Shown: in pieces, positions 22,046 to 31,869 of the stretch | How the letters are laid out: each line of letters opens with the position of its first letter | Position numbering within the stretch: position 1 is the first letter of the stretch | Origin: Ruegeria arenilitoris | GTDB lineage: Bacteria; Pseudomonadota; Alphaproteobacteria; Rhodobacterales; Rhodobacteraceae | Direction of reading: 5' to 3' | NCBI RefSeq assembly: GCF_013032445.1 | Contig: NZ_WQCA01000003.1 | Location: forward strand, 186,001-250,000 | DNA length: 64,000 nucleotides | The notes under the pieces: generated by a model | Database searches by the model: none | What the model was told of the DNA's origin: nothing | What the model saw: the letters and a program-made list of their open reading frames with translations, nothing else | Translations under genes and position numbers: made by a program

Positions 22046-22504
22046 ATGAAAACCTTTTCTGCAACACCTGCAGACATCGACAAGAAATGGATCCTGATCG
22101 ACGCCGAGGGCGTTGTTCTGGGCCGTCTTGCTTCGATCGTCGCCATGCGTCTGCGTGGCAAGCACAAAGCGTCGTTCACCCCGAACATGGACATGGGCGA
22201 CAACGTCATCGTGATCAACGCTGACAAAATCCAGATGACCGGCAAGAAGCGCGAAGAGAACTTCTACTGGCACACTGGCCACCCGGGCGGCATCAAGTCC
22301 CGCACCAAGCAGCAGATCCTCGAGGGTGCACACCCCGAGCGCGTCGTGACCCAAGCCGTCAAGCGCATGCTGCCGGGCAACCGCCTGTCGCGTCAGCAAA
22401 TGACCAACCTGCGCGTTTACGCCGGTGCCGAGCACCCGCACGAAGCCCAGGCCCCCGAAGTTCTGGACGTTAAGTCCATGAACAAGAAAAACACCCGGAG
22501 CTAA
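22046..22504 (+). CDS. rplM: 50S ribosomal protein L13
   Basis: A 152-residue L13, an early-assembly large-subunit protein. [15 protein letters not shown] at the start, [19 protein letters not shown] near residue 25 and GMLPGN-type [12 protein letters not shown] near 110 identify the family. It is followed by rpsI after 6 bp in the universal L13-S9 operon. Confidence 0.98.
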   Translation: MKTFSATPADIDKKWILIDAEGVVLGRLASIVAMRLRGKHKASFTPNMDMGDNVIVINADKIQMTGKKREENFYWHTGHPGGIKSRTKQQILEGAHPERVVTQAVKRMLPGNRLSRQQMTNLRVYAGAEHPHEAQAPEVLDVKSMNKKNTRS

Positions 22505-22510
22505 TGACCG

Positions 22511-22996
22511 ATGGCTGATCAGATCAATACTCTCGAAGAGCTGAGCGCCGTCGCAGGCGTTGAAACCGTGGCCGAAGAAGTCATCGTGCGTGAACCCGTA
22601 CGTGACGAGCTGGGTCGTTCGTACGCCACCGGCAAGCGTAAAGACGCTGTTGCCCGCGTTTGGATCAAGCCGGGTTCCGGCAAGGTCACCGTAAACGGCA
22701 AAGACCAGGACAAGTACTTCGCTCGTCCCGTTCTGCAGCTGATCCTGCGCCAGCCGTTCCAGGTTGCCGGCGTTGAAGGTGAGTTCGACGTTGTCGCAAC
22801 CGTCAAAGGCGGCGGCCTGACCGGTCAGGCCGGTGCGGTCAAGCACGGCATCTCGAAAGCACTGCAGCTGTACGATCCGTCGCTGCGCGGCGCTCTGAAA
22901 GCCGCTGGCTTCCTGACACGCGACAGCCGCGTTGTGGAACGTAAGAAATACGGTAAGCGCAAAGCGCGTCGTTCGTTCCAGTTCTCGAAGCGTTAA
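22511..22996 (+). CDS. rpsI: 30S ribosomal protein S9
   Basis: A 161-residue S9 with a short acidic N-terminal extension (about 1-35) usual in alphaproteobacteria. [18 protein letters not shown] opens the core, [19 protein letters not shown] follows, and the basic C-terminus ends RRSFQFSKR, which reaches the tRNA anticodon in the P site. A terminator lies 22 bp downstream. Confidence 0.98.
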   Translation: MADQINTLEELSAVAGVETVAEEVIVREPVRDELGRSYATGKRKDAVARVWIKPGSGKVTVNGKDQDKYFARPVLQLILRQPFQVAGVEGEFDVVATVKGGGLTGQAGAVKHGISKALQLYDPSLRGALKAAGFLTRDSRVVERKKYGKRKARRSFQFSKR

Positions 22997-23018
22997 TCGC
23001 TACGGAATACGAATTTCA

Positions 23019-23046
23019 AAGGGCTCGCCTAGGCGGGCCCTTTTTC
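23019..23046. terminator. Terminator after rpsI, shared with the convergent binding-protein gene
   Basis: GGGCTCGCC (23021-23029) pairs with GGCGGGCCC (23032-23040) with one mismatch, followed by TTTTTCTG on the plus strand and AAA on the left, giving TTT for the minus strand. It sits between convergent rpsI and the ABC binding-protein gene. Confidence 0.85.
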
Positions 23047-23053
23047 TGTTTGG

Positions 23054-24214
23054 TTATTCTTCGAAGACCAGCTTCCAGGCCCCGTTTTCCACCACGTTGA
23101 TGAAGACAATGTCAGCGCCCTGATGGTCGTCTGGACCATAGGTAAGGCGGCTTCCAACCAGTTCGTCTTCGTAATCCAGGCTTTCCATGGCCGCGATAAA
23201 GCTTTCGTGGGTCAGGTCAGGCCCGGCGGCCTCCAACGCCTTGACCATCATTTCAGCGGCAGAATAGCCCAGCATTGAAAACCCGACGGGGTCTTCGCCG
23301 GTTGCAGCCTTGTATTCCTCGATAAACGCGGCGGGGGCGGGATCGTCGGCGCGGGCCCACAAATCCTTCCATGAGGCGGCGGCGTAGAAACCGTCCGTCA
23401 CTCCTCCCGGAACCTGTGCGACAACAGTCAGGAAGCTTGCAGCGGTGCCCAGAAACTTCATATCGGTCAGGCCCATCTTTTTGGCCGTGCCGACAACTGT
23501 AATCGCCTGACGCACACCCAGCGCAATCGTGACGATATCGCAACCTTCCTCGTTGAGCTTGCTCAGCGAGCCAACAAAATCGGTCTCATCCGGTTTGTGC
23601 GTTGTCTCGGCGACGAACGTGATACCGGCTTCTTCGGCACCGGCCTTGCTGCCTTCCAGAATCTCTTCGCCGAAATCCGTCGGCAGATACATGGTGCAGA
23701 CATTTTGCGAACCGAACTGACCAGCCAGATATTTCACGCCAATGCGACTTTGGTCGAAATAGGTGGAAAACGAGATGAACTTGTTCTTCATCGGCTCTTG
23801 CAGCATCTGGCTTGAGGCCGTCAGCGGGGCGATGTTCGGAATGCCCTTGGGATCTAGCAGCTTGAACCCGGCGAGGTTCATCGGAGTGCCCAGCGATTGC
23901 AGCATGGCAAACACTTTGTCGCGATTCAGCAGCTTGTTATAGCCCTGCATCGCGCGCGGCATCTGATAGCCGTTGTCTTCGACCACATAGCGGATGGTAC
24001 GGCCATGCACGCCGCCCGCAGCGTTGACCCGGTCAAATACCACGTTTGCGCCCTTTGTCGCAGGAACCCCAACGGCGGCGAAAATACCGCTCAGATCATT
24101 GACCGAGCCGATGACAATTTCATCATCCGTAACACCCTGCGTCTGCGCCAAGGCTAAGGTCGCAGACACCGTCAAAACGGCCGCGGCGGCCAAACCTTTA
24201 ATCCCGTTGGTCAT
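23054..24214 (-). CDS. ABC transporter substrate-binding protein (HAAT/LivK-like)
   Basis: A 386-residue periplasmic binding protein with signal peptide (MTNGIKGLAAAAVL... cleaved near ALAQ, residue ~23) and Periplasmic_BP_6-type fold (DDEIVIGSVNDLSGIF at the mature start). It is the last gene of a minus-strand operon with two permeases, two ATPases and an acyl-CoA ligase. The ligase suggests an organic acid as ligand, not an amino acid. Ligand unknown. Confidence 0.92.
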   Translation of the reverse strand: MTNGIKGLAAAAVLTVSATLALAQTQGVTDDEIVIGSVNDLSGIFAAVGVPATKGANVVFDRVNAAGGVHGRTIRYVVEDNGYQMPRAMQGYNKLLNRDKVFAMLQSLGTPMNLAGFKLLDPKGIPNIAPLTASSQMLQEPMKNKFISFSTYFDQSRIGVKYLAGQFGSQNVCTMYLPTDFGEEILEGSKAGAEEAGITFVAETTHKPDETDFVGSLSKLNEEGCDIVTIALGVRQAITVVGTAKKMGLTDMKFLGTAASFLTVVAQVPGGVTDGFYAAASWKDLWARADDPAPAAFIEEYKAATGEDPVGFSMLGYSAAEMMVKALEAAGPDLTHESFIAAMESLDYEDELVGSRLTYGPDDHQGADIVFINVVENGAWKLVFEE

Positions 24215-24237
24215 TACTTCTCCTCCCAGTGAATTCC

Positions 24238-26124
24238 TTATTTATACATGTCTTCAATAAGATGCGCGTGTTTCTGTTCCACAAAGCTGCGTTTCAGCTT
24301 CATGGTCGCGGTCAGTTCATCGTCATTGGCAGTCAGCAAAACGTCGATCAGGCGGAAATCCTTGATCTGCTCAACGCGCGCGAACTCTTTGTTGGCCGCA
24401 GCGACTTCAACCCCAATATGATCCTTGATCTCAGGTGCCGCACAGAGCGAGGCGAAGTTCGAAAACGGGATTTTCTGATCCTGCGCGTATTTCTCGACGT
24501 TTTCCTGATCGATCATGATCAGGGCGGTCAGGTATTTCCGCGCATCTCCGATGATCACCGCGTCCGAGATATAGGGGCTAAACTTCAGCCGGCTTTCAAT
24601 CTCGGCCGGGGTGATGTTCTTGCCGCCGGCGGTGATGATAATGTCTTTCAGCCGTCCGGTGATAGTGACGTACCCCTCATCGTCGATATGCCCCAGATCG
24701 CCCGTCCGCAGCCAGCCATCAGCGGTGAAAGTCTCAGCCGTTTTGGCGTTGTTCCGCCAATAGCCCTGAAAGATGTTCAAACCCTTCAGTTGGATTTCAC
24801 CTTCGTCCGAGATGCGGATGTCATTGCTGGCGATAGCCGGGCCAACGGTGCCGATCTTGTTGGTCTCAACGCAGTTTATGGTCGCCAGCCCCGAGGTTTC
24901 GGTCATCCCGAAGCCCTCGATCAGTGGCACGCCGATGGCCCAGTACCATTTCAGCAAATCGGGCGAAATCGGCGCCGCCCCGGTTCCGCCCCGGCGCATT
25001 TTGTCCAGACCCAGCATCCGCCGCAGGTTGCGCAGAACCAGGCGGTCCCACAGCCAGAACCGCGCCATAACAACTGCGGGAACGGGCTTGCCTGCGCATA
25101 TATACTCGGCCCGTTCGAGCCCGGCTTTCAGCGCCATCCGGTAGGCGGCCCGACCCGCCGGTGTGGCGTCCTGCGCCATGATCTGGACATGGGAATAAAT
25201 CTTCTCCCACACGCGCGGCACGGCGACGAAGGTGGTGGGAGAAACCTCTTGCAGATTGGCGAAAACAGTCTCGGGGCTTTCGGCGAAATTGACGACGCAC
25301 TTGGCGGCCAGCGGGAAATAGATCGAGACTGCGCGCTCCAGGATATGGCAGAGCGGCAGGAAACACAGCTGTTCGTCGGTTTCAAAGGCGGGCAGGGCGC
25401 GGGCACCGCTTTCGATGGCGGCCAGGATATTTTCGTGGCTCAGCATCGCCCCCTTGGGCTTGCCGGTGGTGCCAGATGTGTAGATCAGCAGCGCCGTATC
25501 CTGAGGTGATGCCAGCGCCAGTTCGGCCTCGAACCGCGCAGGATCATCAGCCTCGGCCAGTTGTCCCAACGCGTACAATTCGTCGATCATCATGCAGCGG
25601 GGATGGTTTAGGTCGTGCAGGCCCTCATCCTCAAGAATGATGACGTTCAGCAGGCCCGGCACCTCGGTTTCGATCTCAAGGTATTTATCCAGTTGCTCTT
25701 CATTTTCGACGATCAGGAAGCGGCTGTCGCTGTCATTGATTAGGTAGCTCAACTGGTGGGCCGAGTCCGTCGTGTAGACACCCGACGCAATGCCGCCGAC
25801 GGCTTGAATACCCATGTCGAACCAAGCCCATTCCTTACGGTCTTCGGACAGGATCGAGACGACCTCGCCGCGTTTCAGTCCCAGTTTCCACAGGGCCAGC
25901 CCGATCCACTTGGCGTGCTGCCAATAGTCGGCCCACGAATAGGACTTCCAAATCCCAAGGTCCTTTTCACGATGCGCGGTGCGGTCCCCCAGCGCGGCAC
26001 AGCGTTTCTGAAACAGCTGGGCAACGGTGGTGCATTCGTCCACATGCACCGGGCGCTGACCAGCGGTGGCGTTGAACAAGACACCATTGATTTTGGTCTG
26101 CGGGGGCAGGGTGCTGATGTTCAA
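24238..26124 (-). CDS. AMP-dependent acyl-CoA synthetase (long-chain-type)
   Basis: A 628-residue ANL-superfamily ligase that forms an acyl-adenylate and then an acyl-CoA. LLIYTSGTTGKPKGAMLSH near residue 215 is the P-loop, EGFGMTETSGLATIN near 405 the adenine motif, and WLRTGDLGHIDDEGY near 480 the A8/hinge region. Gene order places it between livF- and livK-like genes, a common arrangement in alphaproteobacteria in which import and CoA activation are coupled. Chain length and nature of the acid are unknown. Confidence 0.93.
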   Translation of the reverse strand: MNISTLPPQTKINGVLFNATAGQRPVHVDECTTVAQLFQKRCAALGDRTAHREKDLGIWKSYSWADYWQHAKWIGLALWKLGLKRGEVVSILSEDRKEWAWFDMGIQAVGGIASGVYTTDSAHQLSYLINDSDSRFLIVENEEQLDKYLEIETEVPGLLNVIILEDEGLHDLNHPRCMMIDELYALGQLAEADDPARFEAELALASPQDTALLIYTSGTTGKPKGAMLSHENILAAIESGARALPAFETDEQLCFLPLCHILERAVSIYFPLAAKCVVNFAESPETVFANLQEVSPTTFVAVPRVWEKIYSHVQIMAQDATPAGRAAYRMALKAGLERAEYICAGKPVPAVVMARFWLWDRLVLRNLRRMLGLDKMRRGGTGAAPISPDLLKWYWAIGVPLIEGFGMTETSGLATINCVETNKIGTVGPAIASNDIRISDEGEIQLKGLNIFQGYWRNNAKTAETFTADGWLRTGDLGHIDDEGYVTITGRLKDIIITAGGKNITPAEIESRLKFSPYISDAVIIGDARKYLTALIMIDQENVEKYAQDQKIPFSNFASLCAAPEIKDHIGVEVAAANKEFARVEQIKDFRLIDVLLTANDDELTATMKLKRSFVEQKHAHLIEDMYK

Positions 26125-26128
26125 CCGC

Positions 26129-26902
26129 TCACCTCCACGTCTTTCTGCGTTTCCAGCGGCGGGTTTCCCGCGCGCCTTCCTCTTGCACGCCCAGATAGAA
26201 ATTTTGGATGTCCTCAGATTCCATCAACACATGCGCCGCGCCATCCATGACGATGCGGCCGACCTCCATCACATAGCCGTGCTGGGCCAGTTCAAGGGCG
26301 GCCTTGGCGTTCTGTTCGACCAGCATCATGGTCATGTTCTGTTCGTCGTTCAGGCGTTTCAGGATGCCGAAGATTTCCTGCACCAGCAGCGGGGACAGGC
26401 CCAGAGACGGCTCGTCCAGCAGCATAATCTTCGGGTTCGCCATCAGACCACGCCCTATGGCCAGCATCTGCTGCTGACCGCCCGAAAGGGTTCCGGCCTC
26501 TTGGGTGCGCCGTTCTTTTAGGATGGGAAAGTAGGTAAATACCAGTTCACGGTTGTGATCGATCCGGGATTTGTCGGCTAGGGTATATGCCCCGAGGTTG
26601 AGGTTTTCATCGACCGTCATCAGTGGAAAGACCTCACGCCCTTCGGGGACGTGGACGATGCCCATCTCGACGACCTTGTGCGGCTCTGACCCTTGTATTT
26701 CGACGCCGTCAAATGTGATCTTCCCCTTTTCCGGGTCCATAACGCCCGAGACCGTTTTCATAAGGGTCGTTTTCCCCGCGCCATTAGCCCCGAGGATCGA
26801 GACGATCTGACCTCGATGCACGTCCAGAGACACGCCGCGAATGGCCATGATGGGGCCATAGAAGCTCTCGACATTGCGAATGGTCAGGACAGGATCGCTC
26901 AT
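26129..26902 (-). CDS. HAAT ABC transporter ATP-binding protein (LivF-like)
   Basis: A 257-residue ATPase. Walker A GANGAGKTTLMKTVSG near residue 34, signature LSGGQQQMLAIGRGL near 142, Walker B KIMLLDEPSLGL near 160. LivF-like because of its short length and the VPEGREVFP segment. Its start overlaps the livG-like stop as ATGA. Confidence 0.95.
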   Translation of the reverse strand: MSDPVLTIRNVESFYGPIMAIRGVSLDVHRGQIVSILGANGAGKTTLMKTVSGVMDPEKGKITFDGVEIQGSEPHKVVEMGIVHVPEGREVFPLMTVDENLNLGAYTLADKSRIDHNRELVFTYFPILKERRTQEAGTLSGGQQQMLAIGRGLMANPKIMLLDEPSLGLSPLLVQEIFGILKRLNDEQNMTMMLVEQNAKAALELAQHGYVMEVGRIVMDGAAHVLMESEDIQNFYLGVQEEGARETRRWKRRKTWR

Positions 26903-27663
26903 GAGGCTTTCCCCAGATAGGCTTCGACCACGGCCGGGTGGGATTGCACCTCTGCGGGCGTGCCAAGCGCCAGTTTCGCACCGTCTGCCATGGCTAAAAC
27001 CCTGTCAGAAACGCCCGACACCAGACCCATGTCATGTTCAACCATCAGCACCGTGATGCCCATCTGCCGCCGGATATCATCAATCCACCAGCGCATGTCC
27101 GTGGTTTCTTCGACCGACAGGCCCGAGGCCGGTTCGTCCAGCAACAGCAGTTTGGGATCAGTGGCCAATGCGCGGGCAACTTCGACCACCTTGCGCACAC
27201 CGTAGGGCAGGCCCGAGATCATCTTGTCTCGATAGGCCTGGAGGTCGAGAAAATCGATGACCTCTTCGACCTTTTCGCGGCTTTCAACCTCTTGTCGCCG
27301 GGCCGAGGGCAGGAACAGAACCTCGGACAGAAGGTTGGTGCTGCGATGACGATGCTGTCCGACCAAGAGGTTCTGCAGAACGGTGGCGTGTTCGAACAAT
27401 TCGATATTCTGGAACGTACGGGCCACGCCATGGGCCGCCACGCCAGAAGGCTTGACCTTAAGCAAGTCATGACCGTCGAAACGGATTGTACCGGCAAATG
27501 GGTCATAAAACCGCGATATCAGGTTGAAGACGGTGGACTTGCCCGCACCGTTCGGGCCGACGATAGCAAAGACCTCGCCCTGTTCGACCGAAAAGGACAG
27601 GTCGTTGACCGCGATCAGGCCGCCGAATTTCAGGGTGACGTTCTCGAACTCCAACAGGCTCAT
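26899..27663 (-). CDS. HAAT ABC transporter ATP-binding protein (LivG-like)
   Basis: A 254-residue ATPase starting MSLLEFENVTLKFGG at an ATG that overlaps the upstream permease stop; a longer in-frame start lies inside the permease gene. Walker A is GPNGAGKSTVFNLI. The signature region is ISGLPYGVRKVVEVARAL, with LPYG in place of the usual LSGG/LSYG. Walker B is KLLLLDEPASGLS. It pairs with the LivF-like subunit. Confidence 0.95.
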   Translation of the reverse strand: MSLLEFENVTLKFGGLIAVNDLSFSVEQGEVFAIVGPNGAGKSTVFNLISRFYDPFAGTIRFDGHDLLKVKPSGVAAHGVARTFQNIELFEHATVLQNLLVGQHRHRSTNLLSEVLFLPSARRQEVESREKVEEVIDFLDLQAYRDKMISGLPYGVRKVVEVARALATDPKLLLLDEPASGLSVEETTDMRWWIDDIRRQMGITVLMVEHDMGLVSGVSDRVLAMADGAKLALGTPAEVQSHPAVVEAYLGKAS

Positions 27664-28757
27664 CGCAGGCGTTCCGTTTTGAGGTAGGATTTCTGCCGTT
27701 TGAACATGTCCTTTCGGTAAAACGGGAAAAGTTCGAACCATGTGCGGATTTTCAGCCAGCGACCATAAAGGCCCATCGGTTCGAACAGGATGAAGGCGAT
27801 CAGGATCATCCCGAAGATGCCGAATTCCAGCCCCGGTATGGCGACCGTATTGCCACCGACCAAGGCGCCCACGTATTCCTTTGAGATAGACAGGAACTGC
27901 GGCAGAAACCCGATCACGATGGCGCCCAGAAATGCGCCGTGGATCGAGCCCAGCCCACCGATTACGATCATCATCAGCAACTGGATCGAAATCAGAACAC
28001 TGAAGGTTTCGTTATTGAAAGCGCCCGCATACATGCCCATCAGCGCTCCGGCCCAGCCGGTAACGGCGCAGGACAACGCGAAGGAAACCATCTTGGTGCG
28101 GGCAATATCGATCCCCATCGCCTGTGCCGAAATCTCGGAGTCGCGCACAGCAATAAACGCGCGTCCCAAGGGCGCGCGCAGCAGGTTGATATAGCCGAGG
28201 GTGACCAGAACAGCGACACTCAGAACCAGCCAGAAGAACAGATCGGGGGTGGCCCAGCGGTCGACCAGATGGCCAAAAATCTCGACCCCGCCCAGATATT
28301 TGCCCGCCACGCCACCAGTAAGCGGTTCGGACAGAACGATCACGTCATCCATCAGGATCGACAGCGCCATGGTGAAGATCGCCAGATAGATACCGTGCAG
28401 TCGCAGGGCAGGGATGGCGACGGTCACCCCGGCAATGCCCGTCAGAACACCGGCCAGAGGGAAGGCGACCAGAAACGGCACACCCGCCTCGATCAGGATG
28501 ACGTTGGCATAACAGCCAAAAGCTAGAAAGGCCGCATGACCCAGACTGACCTGCCCGGTATGGCCGGTCAGAACCATCAGACCCAAACCTGCGATGGCCC
28601 AGATCAGGACATTGGTCAGCTCTCCCAGATAGAAATCGTCCAGCCACCTTGGTGCGACGGCCACGACGACCAGAAGGATCAGGTAGAGGCTGAGCTGATA
28701 GCGATCCTTCCAGGGGCGGATGTCCTGCAGATAGTCGGTTTTGAAAACGGTCCTCAT
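27660..28757 (-). CDS. HAAT ABC transporter permease (LivM-like)
   Basis: A 365-residue inner-membrane permease with about nine hydrophobic segments. LTGHTGQVSLGHAAFLAFG near residue 60 and GGLGSIHGAFLGAIVIG near 270 are LivM hallmarks. The C-terminal hydrophilic tail (~335-365) is longer than usual. It overlaps livG by four bases and follows livH by 3 bp. Confidence 0.95.
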   Translation of the reverse strand: MRTVFKTDYLQDIRPWKDRYQLSLYLILLVVVAVAPRWLDDFYLGELTNVLIWAIAGLGLMVLTGHTGQVSLGHAAFLAFGCYANVILIEAGVPFLVAFPLAGVLTGIAGVTVAIPALRLHGIYLAIFTMALSILMDDVIVLSEPLTGGVAGKYLGGVEIFGHLVDRWATPDLFFWLVLSVAVLVTLGYINLLRAPLGRAFIAVRDSEISAQAMGIDIARTKMVSFALSCAVTGWAGALMGMYAGAFNNETFSVLISIQLLMMIVIGGLGSIHGAFLGAIVIGFLPQFLSISKEYVGALVGGNTVAIPGLEFGIFGMILIAFILFEPMGLYGRWLKIRTWFELFPFYRKDMFKRQKSYLKTERLR

Positions 28758-28760
28758 GGG

Positions 28761-29642
28761 CTAGACCTTCTTGACCCGCACCTGACTGAACAGGCCGTTG
28801 GGACGGAAGATCAGCACCGCCAGCAACAGCGCGTAAGGCGCGATCTGGCTGTAACCCGCAGCGATATAGCGGCTGGCGAAGGGTTCGATGACGCCAACGA
28901 TCAGCCCTCCGGCCAGCGCTCCCGGCAAACTGCCAAGCCCGCCGATCACCGCAGCGGCGAAGGCTTTGATACCCAACAATCCGGTGGTTGGATCGACCGC
29001 GCCTTTAGCTGCGAACAACACGCCTGCGATACCGGCCACCACTCCGGCCAAGGCCCAGATGAAGCCCTGAACACGCTTGACGGGAATGCCCATGTAATAG
29101 GCTGCCAACTGGTTCTGCGATGCACCCTGCATCGCCAGCCCAAGTTTCGTCCGGTTGAAGAACACATACATCCCCCAGGTCAGCAAAACGGTGACAACGA
29201 TGACGGCCACATCCTCCATCCCCAGAACAATGCCCCCAAACCGGAATTCCTTTCCGGCCAGAGGATTCTGTAGGGTTTGCGGTTCATGTCCCCAGATCAG
29301 CCCAGCAACAAAGCGGATCACAAAGCCCAAAGCGATGGTCAGGATGACCACGGCAGTCTGGCTTTCCCCGAACAGGCGGCGGATGATCAGCCGGTCCAAA
29401 AGATATCCAAGCGCCCCCATGATCCCCAGAGAGATCGGCAGAGCGAGCCAGAAGGGTAGCCCCATATATTCGGTATTGGTCAGCCCGATGGTGACAAAAG
29501 CGCCCAGCATCATGAAATCGCCTTGGGCAAAGTTCACCGCCTCGGTCGCTTTGTAGATCAACACGAAACCAAGAGCGATCAGGCCATAGACACAGCCATT
29601 TGCCAGCCCGCTGATCAGCAGCTGCGCGTTGTCCAATTTCAC
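28761..29642 (-). CDS. HAAT ABC transporter permease (LivH-like)
   Basis: A 293-residue permease that starts the six-gene transport operon. GLIALGFVLIYKATEAVNFAQGD (split motif: LIALGFVLIYKAT then VNFAQGDFMMLG) and IGGLGSLPGALAGGLIVG near residue 235 identify the LivH type. It encodes about eight membrane segments. No close upstream gene besides the MDR oxidoreductase, from which a hairpin separates it. Confidence 0.95.
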   Translation of the reverse strand: MKLDNAQLLISGLANGCVYGLIALGFVLIYKATEAVNFAQGDFMMLGAFVTIGLTNTEYMGLPFWLALPISLGIMGALGYLLDRLIIRRLFGESQTAVVILTIALGFVIRFVAGLIWGHEPQTLQNPLAGKEFRFGGIVLGMEDVAVIVVTVLLTWGMYVFFNRTKLGLAMQGASQNQLAAYYMGIPVKRVQGFIWALAGVVAGIAGVLFAAKGAVDPTTGLLGIKAFAAAVIGGLGSLPGALAGGLIVGVIEPFASRYIAAGYSQIAPYALLLAVLIFRPNGLFSQVRVKKV

Positions 29643-29673
29643 CCTCCCAGCCGGTAGACCCGGCGTTTTGAAC

Positions 29674-29701
29674 GCCCCGGAGGTCCTCCGTCACCCGGGG
29701 C
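29674..29701. terminator. Hairpin between the MDR gene and livH
   Basis: GCCCCGG (29674-29680) pairs perfectly with CCGGGGC (29695-29701). On the plus strand it is followed by TTTGTTCT, on the minus strand by GTTC only. It lies directly after the MDR stop on the minus strand and may attenuate read-through into the transport operon; the T-tail on the other strand leaves the direction unclear. Confidence 0.5.
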
Positions 29702-29710
29702 TTTGTTCTA

Positions 29711-30739
29711 CTATGGCGTGATAATCACCTTCCCGTCACTCTTTTTCAGGGCTTCGGCCAGATTTGGCACCAAATCCCTCAGCGCAAGCCGTTCGGAAAT
29801 ATCGGTTTTCCAGCGGCCATCGGCAAAACGGGCCTGAACCTCAGCCACGACACGCGCCTGATCTTGTGGCGGGGTCGAGGTCACCCAATTGGTCAGCCAA
29901 AACCCTTCGATCCGCTTGCCCATAAAGATCAACTGGCCCATCTGCGTCAGTTGCGGCAGGTCGGCACTGAGCTTTCCATAGCAAATCCAGCGCGCCCGAT
30001 TGGGCATGGCACAGAACACCTGCTCGGACAATTGATCAGCCACAGCGTCCAGAAACACTCGGGGTTTCAGCACCTGACTGACTTTGGCAAATTTCTGAGC
30101 AACGTCCGGATCGGTGGTCACCAGAACCTCTGCCGCTCCGTGATCTTTCAAGGTATCGACAGTTTCGGCACGCCGGACCAAGGCGATGGGCTTCAGCCCA
30201 AGATCACGCCCGAGGCCACACATCAACTTACCCAACTGGCTGGTAGCCGCCGAGACCACAAAAGCATCCCCGGCACTTTGGGCGATATCGACCATCGCCA
30301 TCGCGGTCAGAGGGTTCACGATCTGCGCCGCGCCGTCTTCGTCAGAAATCTCGGGGCGCAGAGGGATGCACATCATGGCCGGGGCCAGAACGTATTCGGC
30401 CCAGGCGCCGGAACTGGCAGTGATGAAAGCGACGCGCTGGCCCATTAGAGCCTCGGCACCCTGACCGGTTGCGACGACGTCGCCACAGCCCTCAAACCCG
30501 GCGGCCGCCCCTTTGATGCGGGGCTGCCCATATTCGCCCTTTATGAAATGGATATCAGACGGGTTCACTGATGCTGCGCGCAACTTGATCAGAACCTGTC
30601 CGGGGCCGGGCTCGGGTACCGGCAACTCAGCTTCGGTCAGCCAATCCCCGGCGTTCTCGATATATGGACCGGTGGCTTCGCCAGAGTAACCGTCGTGCAA
30701 AAGAACGGTTGCAAACATGGTTGAGGGCAGGGTGGTCAT
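29711..30739 (-). CDS. Zinc-independent medium-chain dehydrogenase/quinone or enoyl reductase
   Basis: A 342-residue MDR-family NADPH-dependent reductase. The GroES-like domain (EPGPGQVLIKLRAASVNPSD near 45) lacks the zinc ligands of alcohol dehydrogenases, placing it with quinone oxidoreductases and MECR-type enoyl reductases; AATSQLGKLMCGLGRDLG near 155 is the cofactor region. Start at MTTLPSTMFATV, with AAGGAA upstream; 45 extra N-terminal residues in the longest frame lack support. Its proximity to the acyl-CoA ligase operon suggests, but does not prove, acyl metabolism. Confidence 0.88.
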   Translation of the reverse strand: MTTLPSTMFATVLLHDGYSGEATGPYIENAGDWLTEAELPVPEPGPGQVLIKLRAASVNPSDIHFIKGEYGQPRIKGAAAGFEGCGDVVATGQGAEALMGQRVAFITASSGAWAEYVLAPAMMCIPLRPEISDEDGAAQIVNPLTAMAMVDIAQSAGDAFVVSAATSQLGKLMCGLGRDLGLKPIALVRRAETVDTLKDHGAAEVLVTTDPDVAQKFAKVSQVLKPRVFLDAVADQLSEQVFCAMPNRARWICYGKLSADLPQLTQMGQLIFMGKRIEGFWLTNWVTSTPPQDQARVVAEVQARFADGRWKTDISERLALRDLVPNLAEALKKSDGKVIITP

Positions 30740-30958
30740 GGTTGTTCCTTGTTTCTGAACTGATCGCATCGCAGATGAAACCCGGTAACTGGCGGCAACT
30801 ATCGGCTGCACCGTGTCACACAAAAATTTGGGTTTGTTTACAACTTGATGACAGCCAAGCAAATGAACCGTCATGCGTCAATCAGCTGATGCACTGACGT
30901 GGATGGAACCAAGCCACGTCGGTTGTGTGGGCCGCCCGACCCGGGCGACCCGCTTGCT

Positions 30959-31483
30959 TCACTGTCCCGACAGAAGGTCGCGGAGTTCCTGAAACTTTAC
31001 CGCGATCGTTTCTGGTGAAGCCTTGATATCGTCGAGGATCTGAACGGCCTGTGTTTTCAAATCCTGTGCCAGATCGCTTTCCTGAACAGAGGCGACCATT
31101 GTGTCATAGTCAAAATTCTCAAGGGTCAGCGCGCCGCTTTCAATCCAGGAATTCAGCAGGTCCTGGCCCTGGTTTGCCAATGCGGCAACTTCTTCACCTG
31201 CCTGATTTGCAAGGTCCGTGGCCGTTTGACCAGCTTGCTCGGCTGCATCAGTCGCCTGTTCGGCGATGGACGAAACCCCTTCGGTTGCCTGTTCGGCCGC
31301 AGAATTTGCCGCCTCGCTTACAGCATCGCCTGCATTCTGTGCTGCTTCGCTAACCGCATCGCCGGCATCTTGTGCCGCCGATTGCAATTGCTCGGCCGGC
31401 GTGGGTTCGGGTTGAGAAAGGTAATAATATACGCCGGCGCCAATTGCGGCGACGGCTACAGCCAATAGGATAGTGCGCGACAT
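30959..31483 (-). CDS. Membrane-anchored Ala/Gln-rich helical repeat protein
   Basis: A 174-residue protein with an N-terminal hydrophobic anchor (ILLAVAVAAIGAGVYYYL, 5-22). A long stretch (~30-95) then has imperfect 11-residue amphipathic repeats (AQDAGDAVSEA, AQNAGDAVSEA, then AAEQATEG-type units), like LEA or apolipoprotein-type helices. The C-terminal ~60 residues are a separate acidic helical domain. Probably anchored in the inner membrane facing the periplasm. Function unknown. The repeats are also visible in the DNA (31290-31390). Confidence 0.8.
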   Translation of the reverse strand: MSRTILLAVAVAAIGAGVYYYLSQPEPTPAEQLQSAAQDAGDAVSEAAQNAGDAVSEAANSAAEQATEGVSSIAEQATDAAEQAGQTATDLANQAGEEVAALANQGQDLLNSWIESGALTLENFDYDTMVASVQESDLAQDLKTQAVQILDDIKASPETIAVKFQELRDLLSGQ

Positions 31484-31869
31484 GTGTCTCTCCTTTAGAA
31501 AATGTGTCGCCGAGATGGTTTAAATTTACCCAAATTCAAAGGGGAAATCCCGGAAATTCTTTTCAAATCCGGGGATTGAGCCATGCTATGCCGATCGGCT
31601 GGCCAACCATGGCAACAACACGCCGTCACTCGTTAAGCTTGAGTGCACGACCGCTTTGGTTGTGCTGGGGGAGCAGAAAGGTATTGTTCACTTGTCGAAG
31701 ATCGGAAACACCTTTTCCCACGACTGCACATAAATCTTGTAACATTGAACGCTTTCACAGGACTTAGAGTTTGTGGCACCAACATGCCCGACAAATTGAT
31801 TGTGTGTCGGTTTAAACATCCAAAAATGTTCTACAATTGGCGCTCCAACAGTGAGAAGACAGTCGGGTT
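31484..31869. other. 386-bp gap without a recognised gene
   Basis: Base composition drops to AT-rich compared with flanking genes. One plus-strand frame is open without a good start until a stop at 31731-31733 and might be a relic of a gene, but I recognise nothing in it. Probably acquired or decayed DNA upstream of the exonuclease gene. Confidence 0.5.

Noticed and set aside
31542..31733. Open frame upstream of the exonuclease
   Set aside because: No ribosome site, no recognisable motif, and it ends before the next gene; kept as possible relic only.
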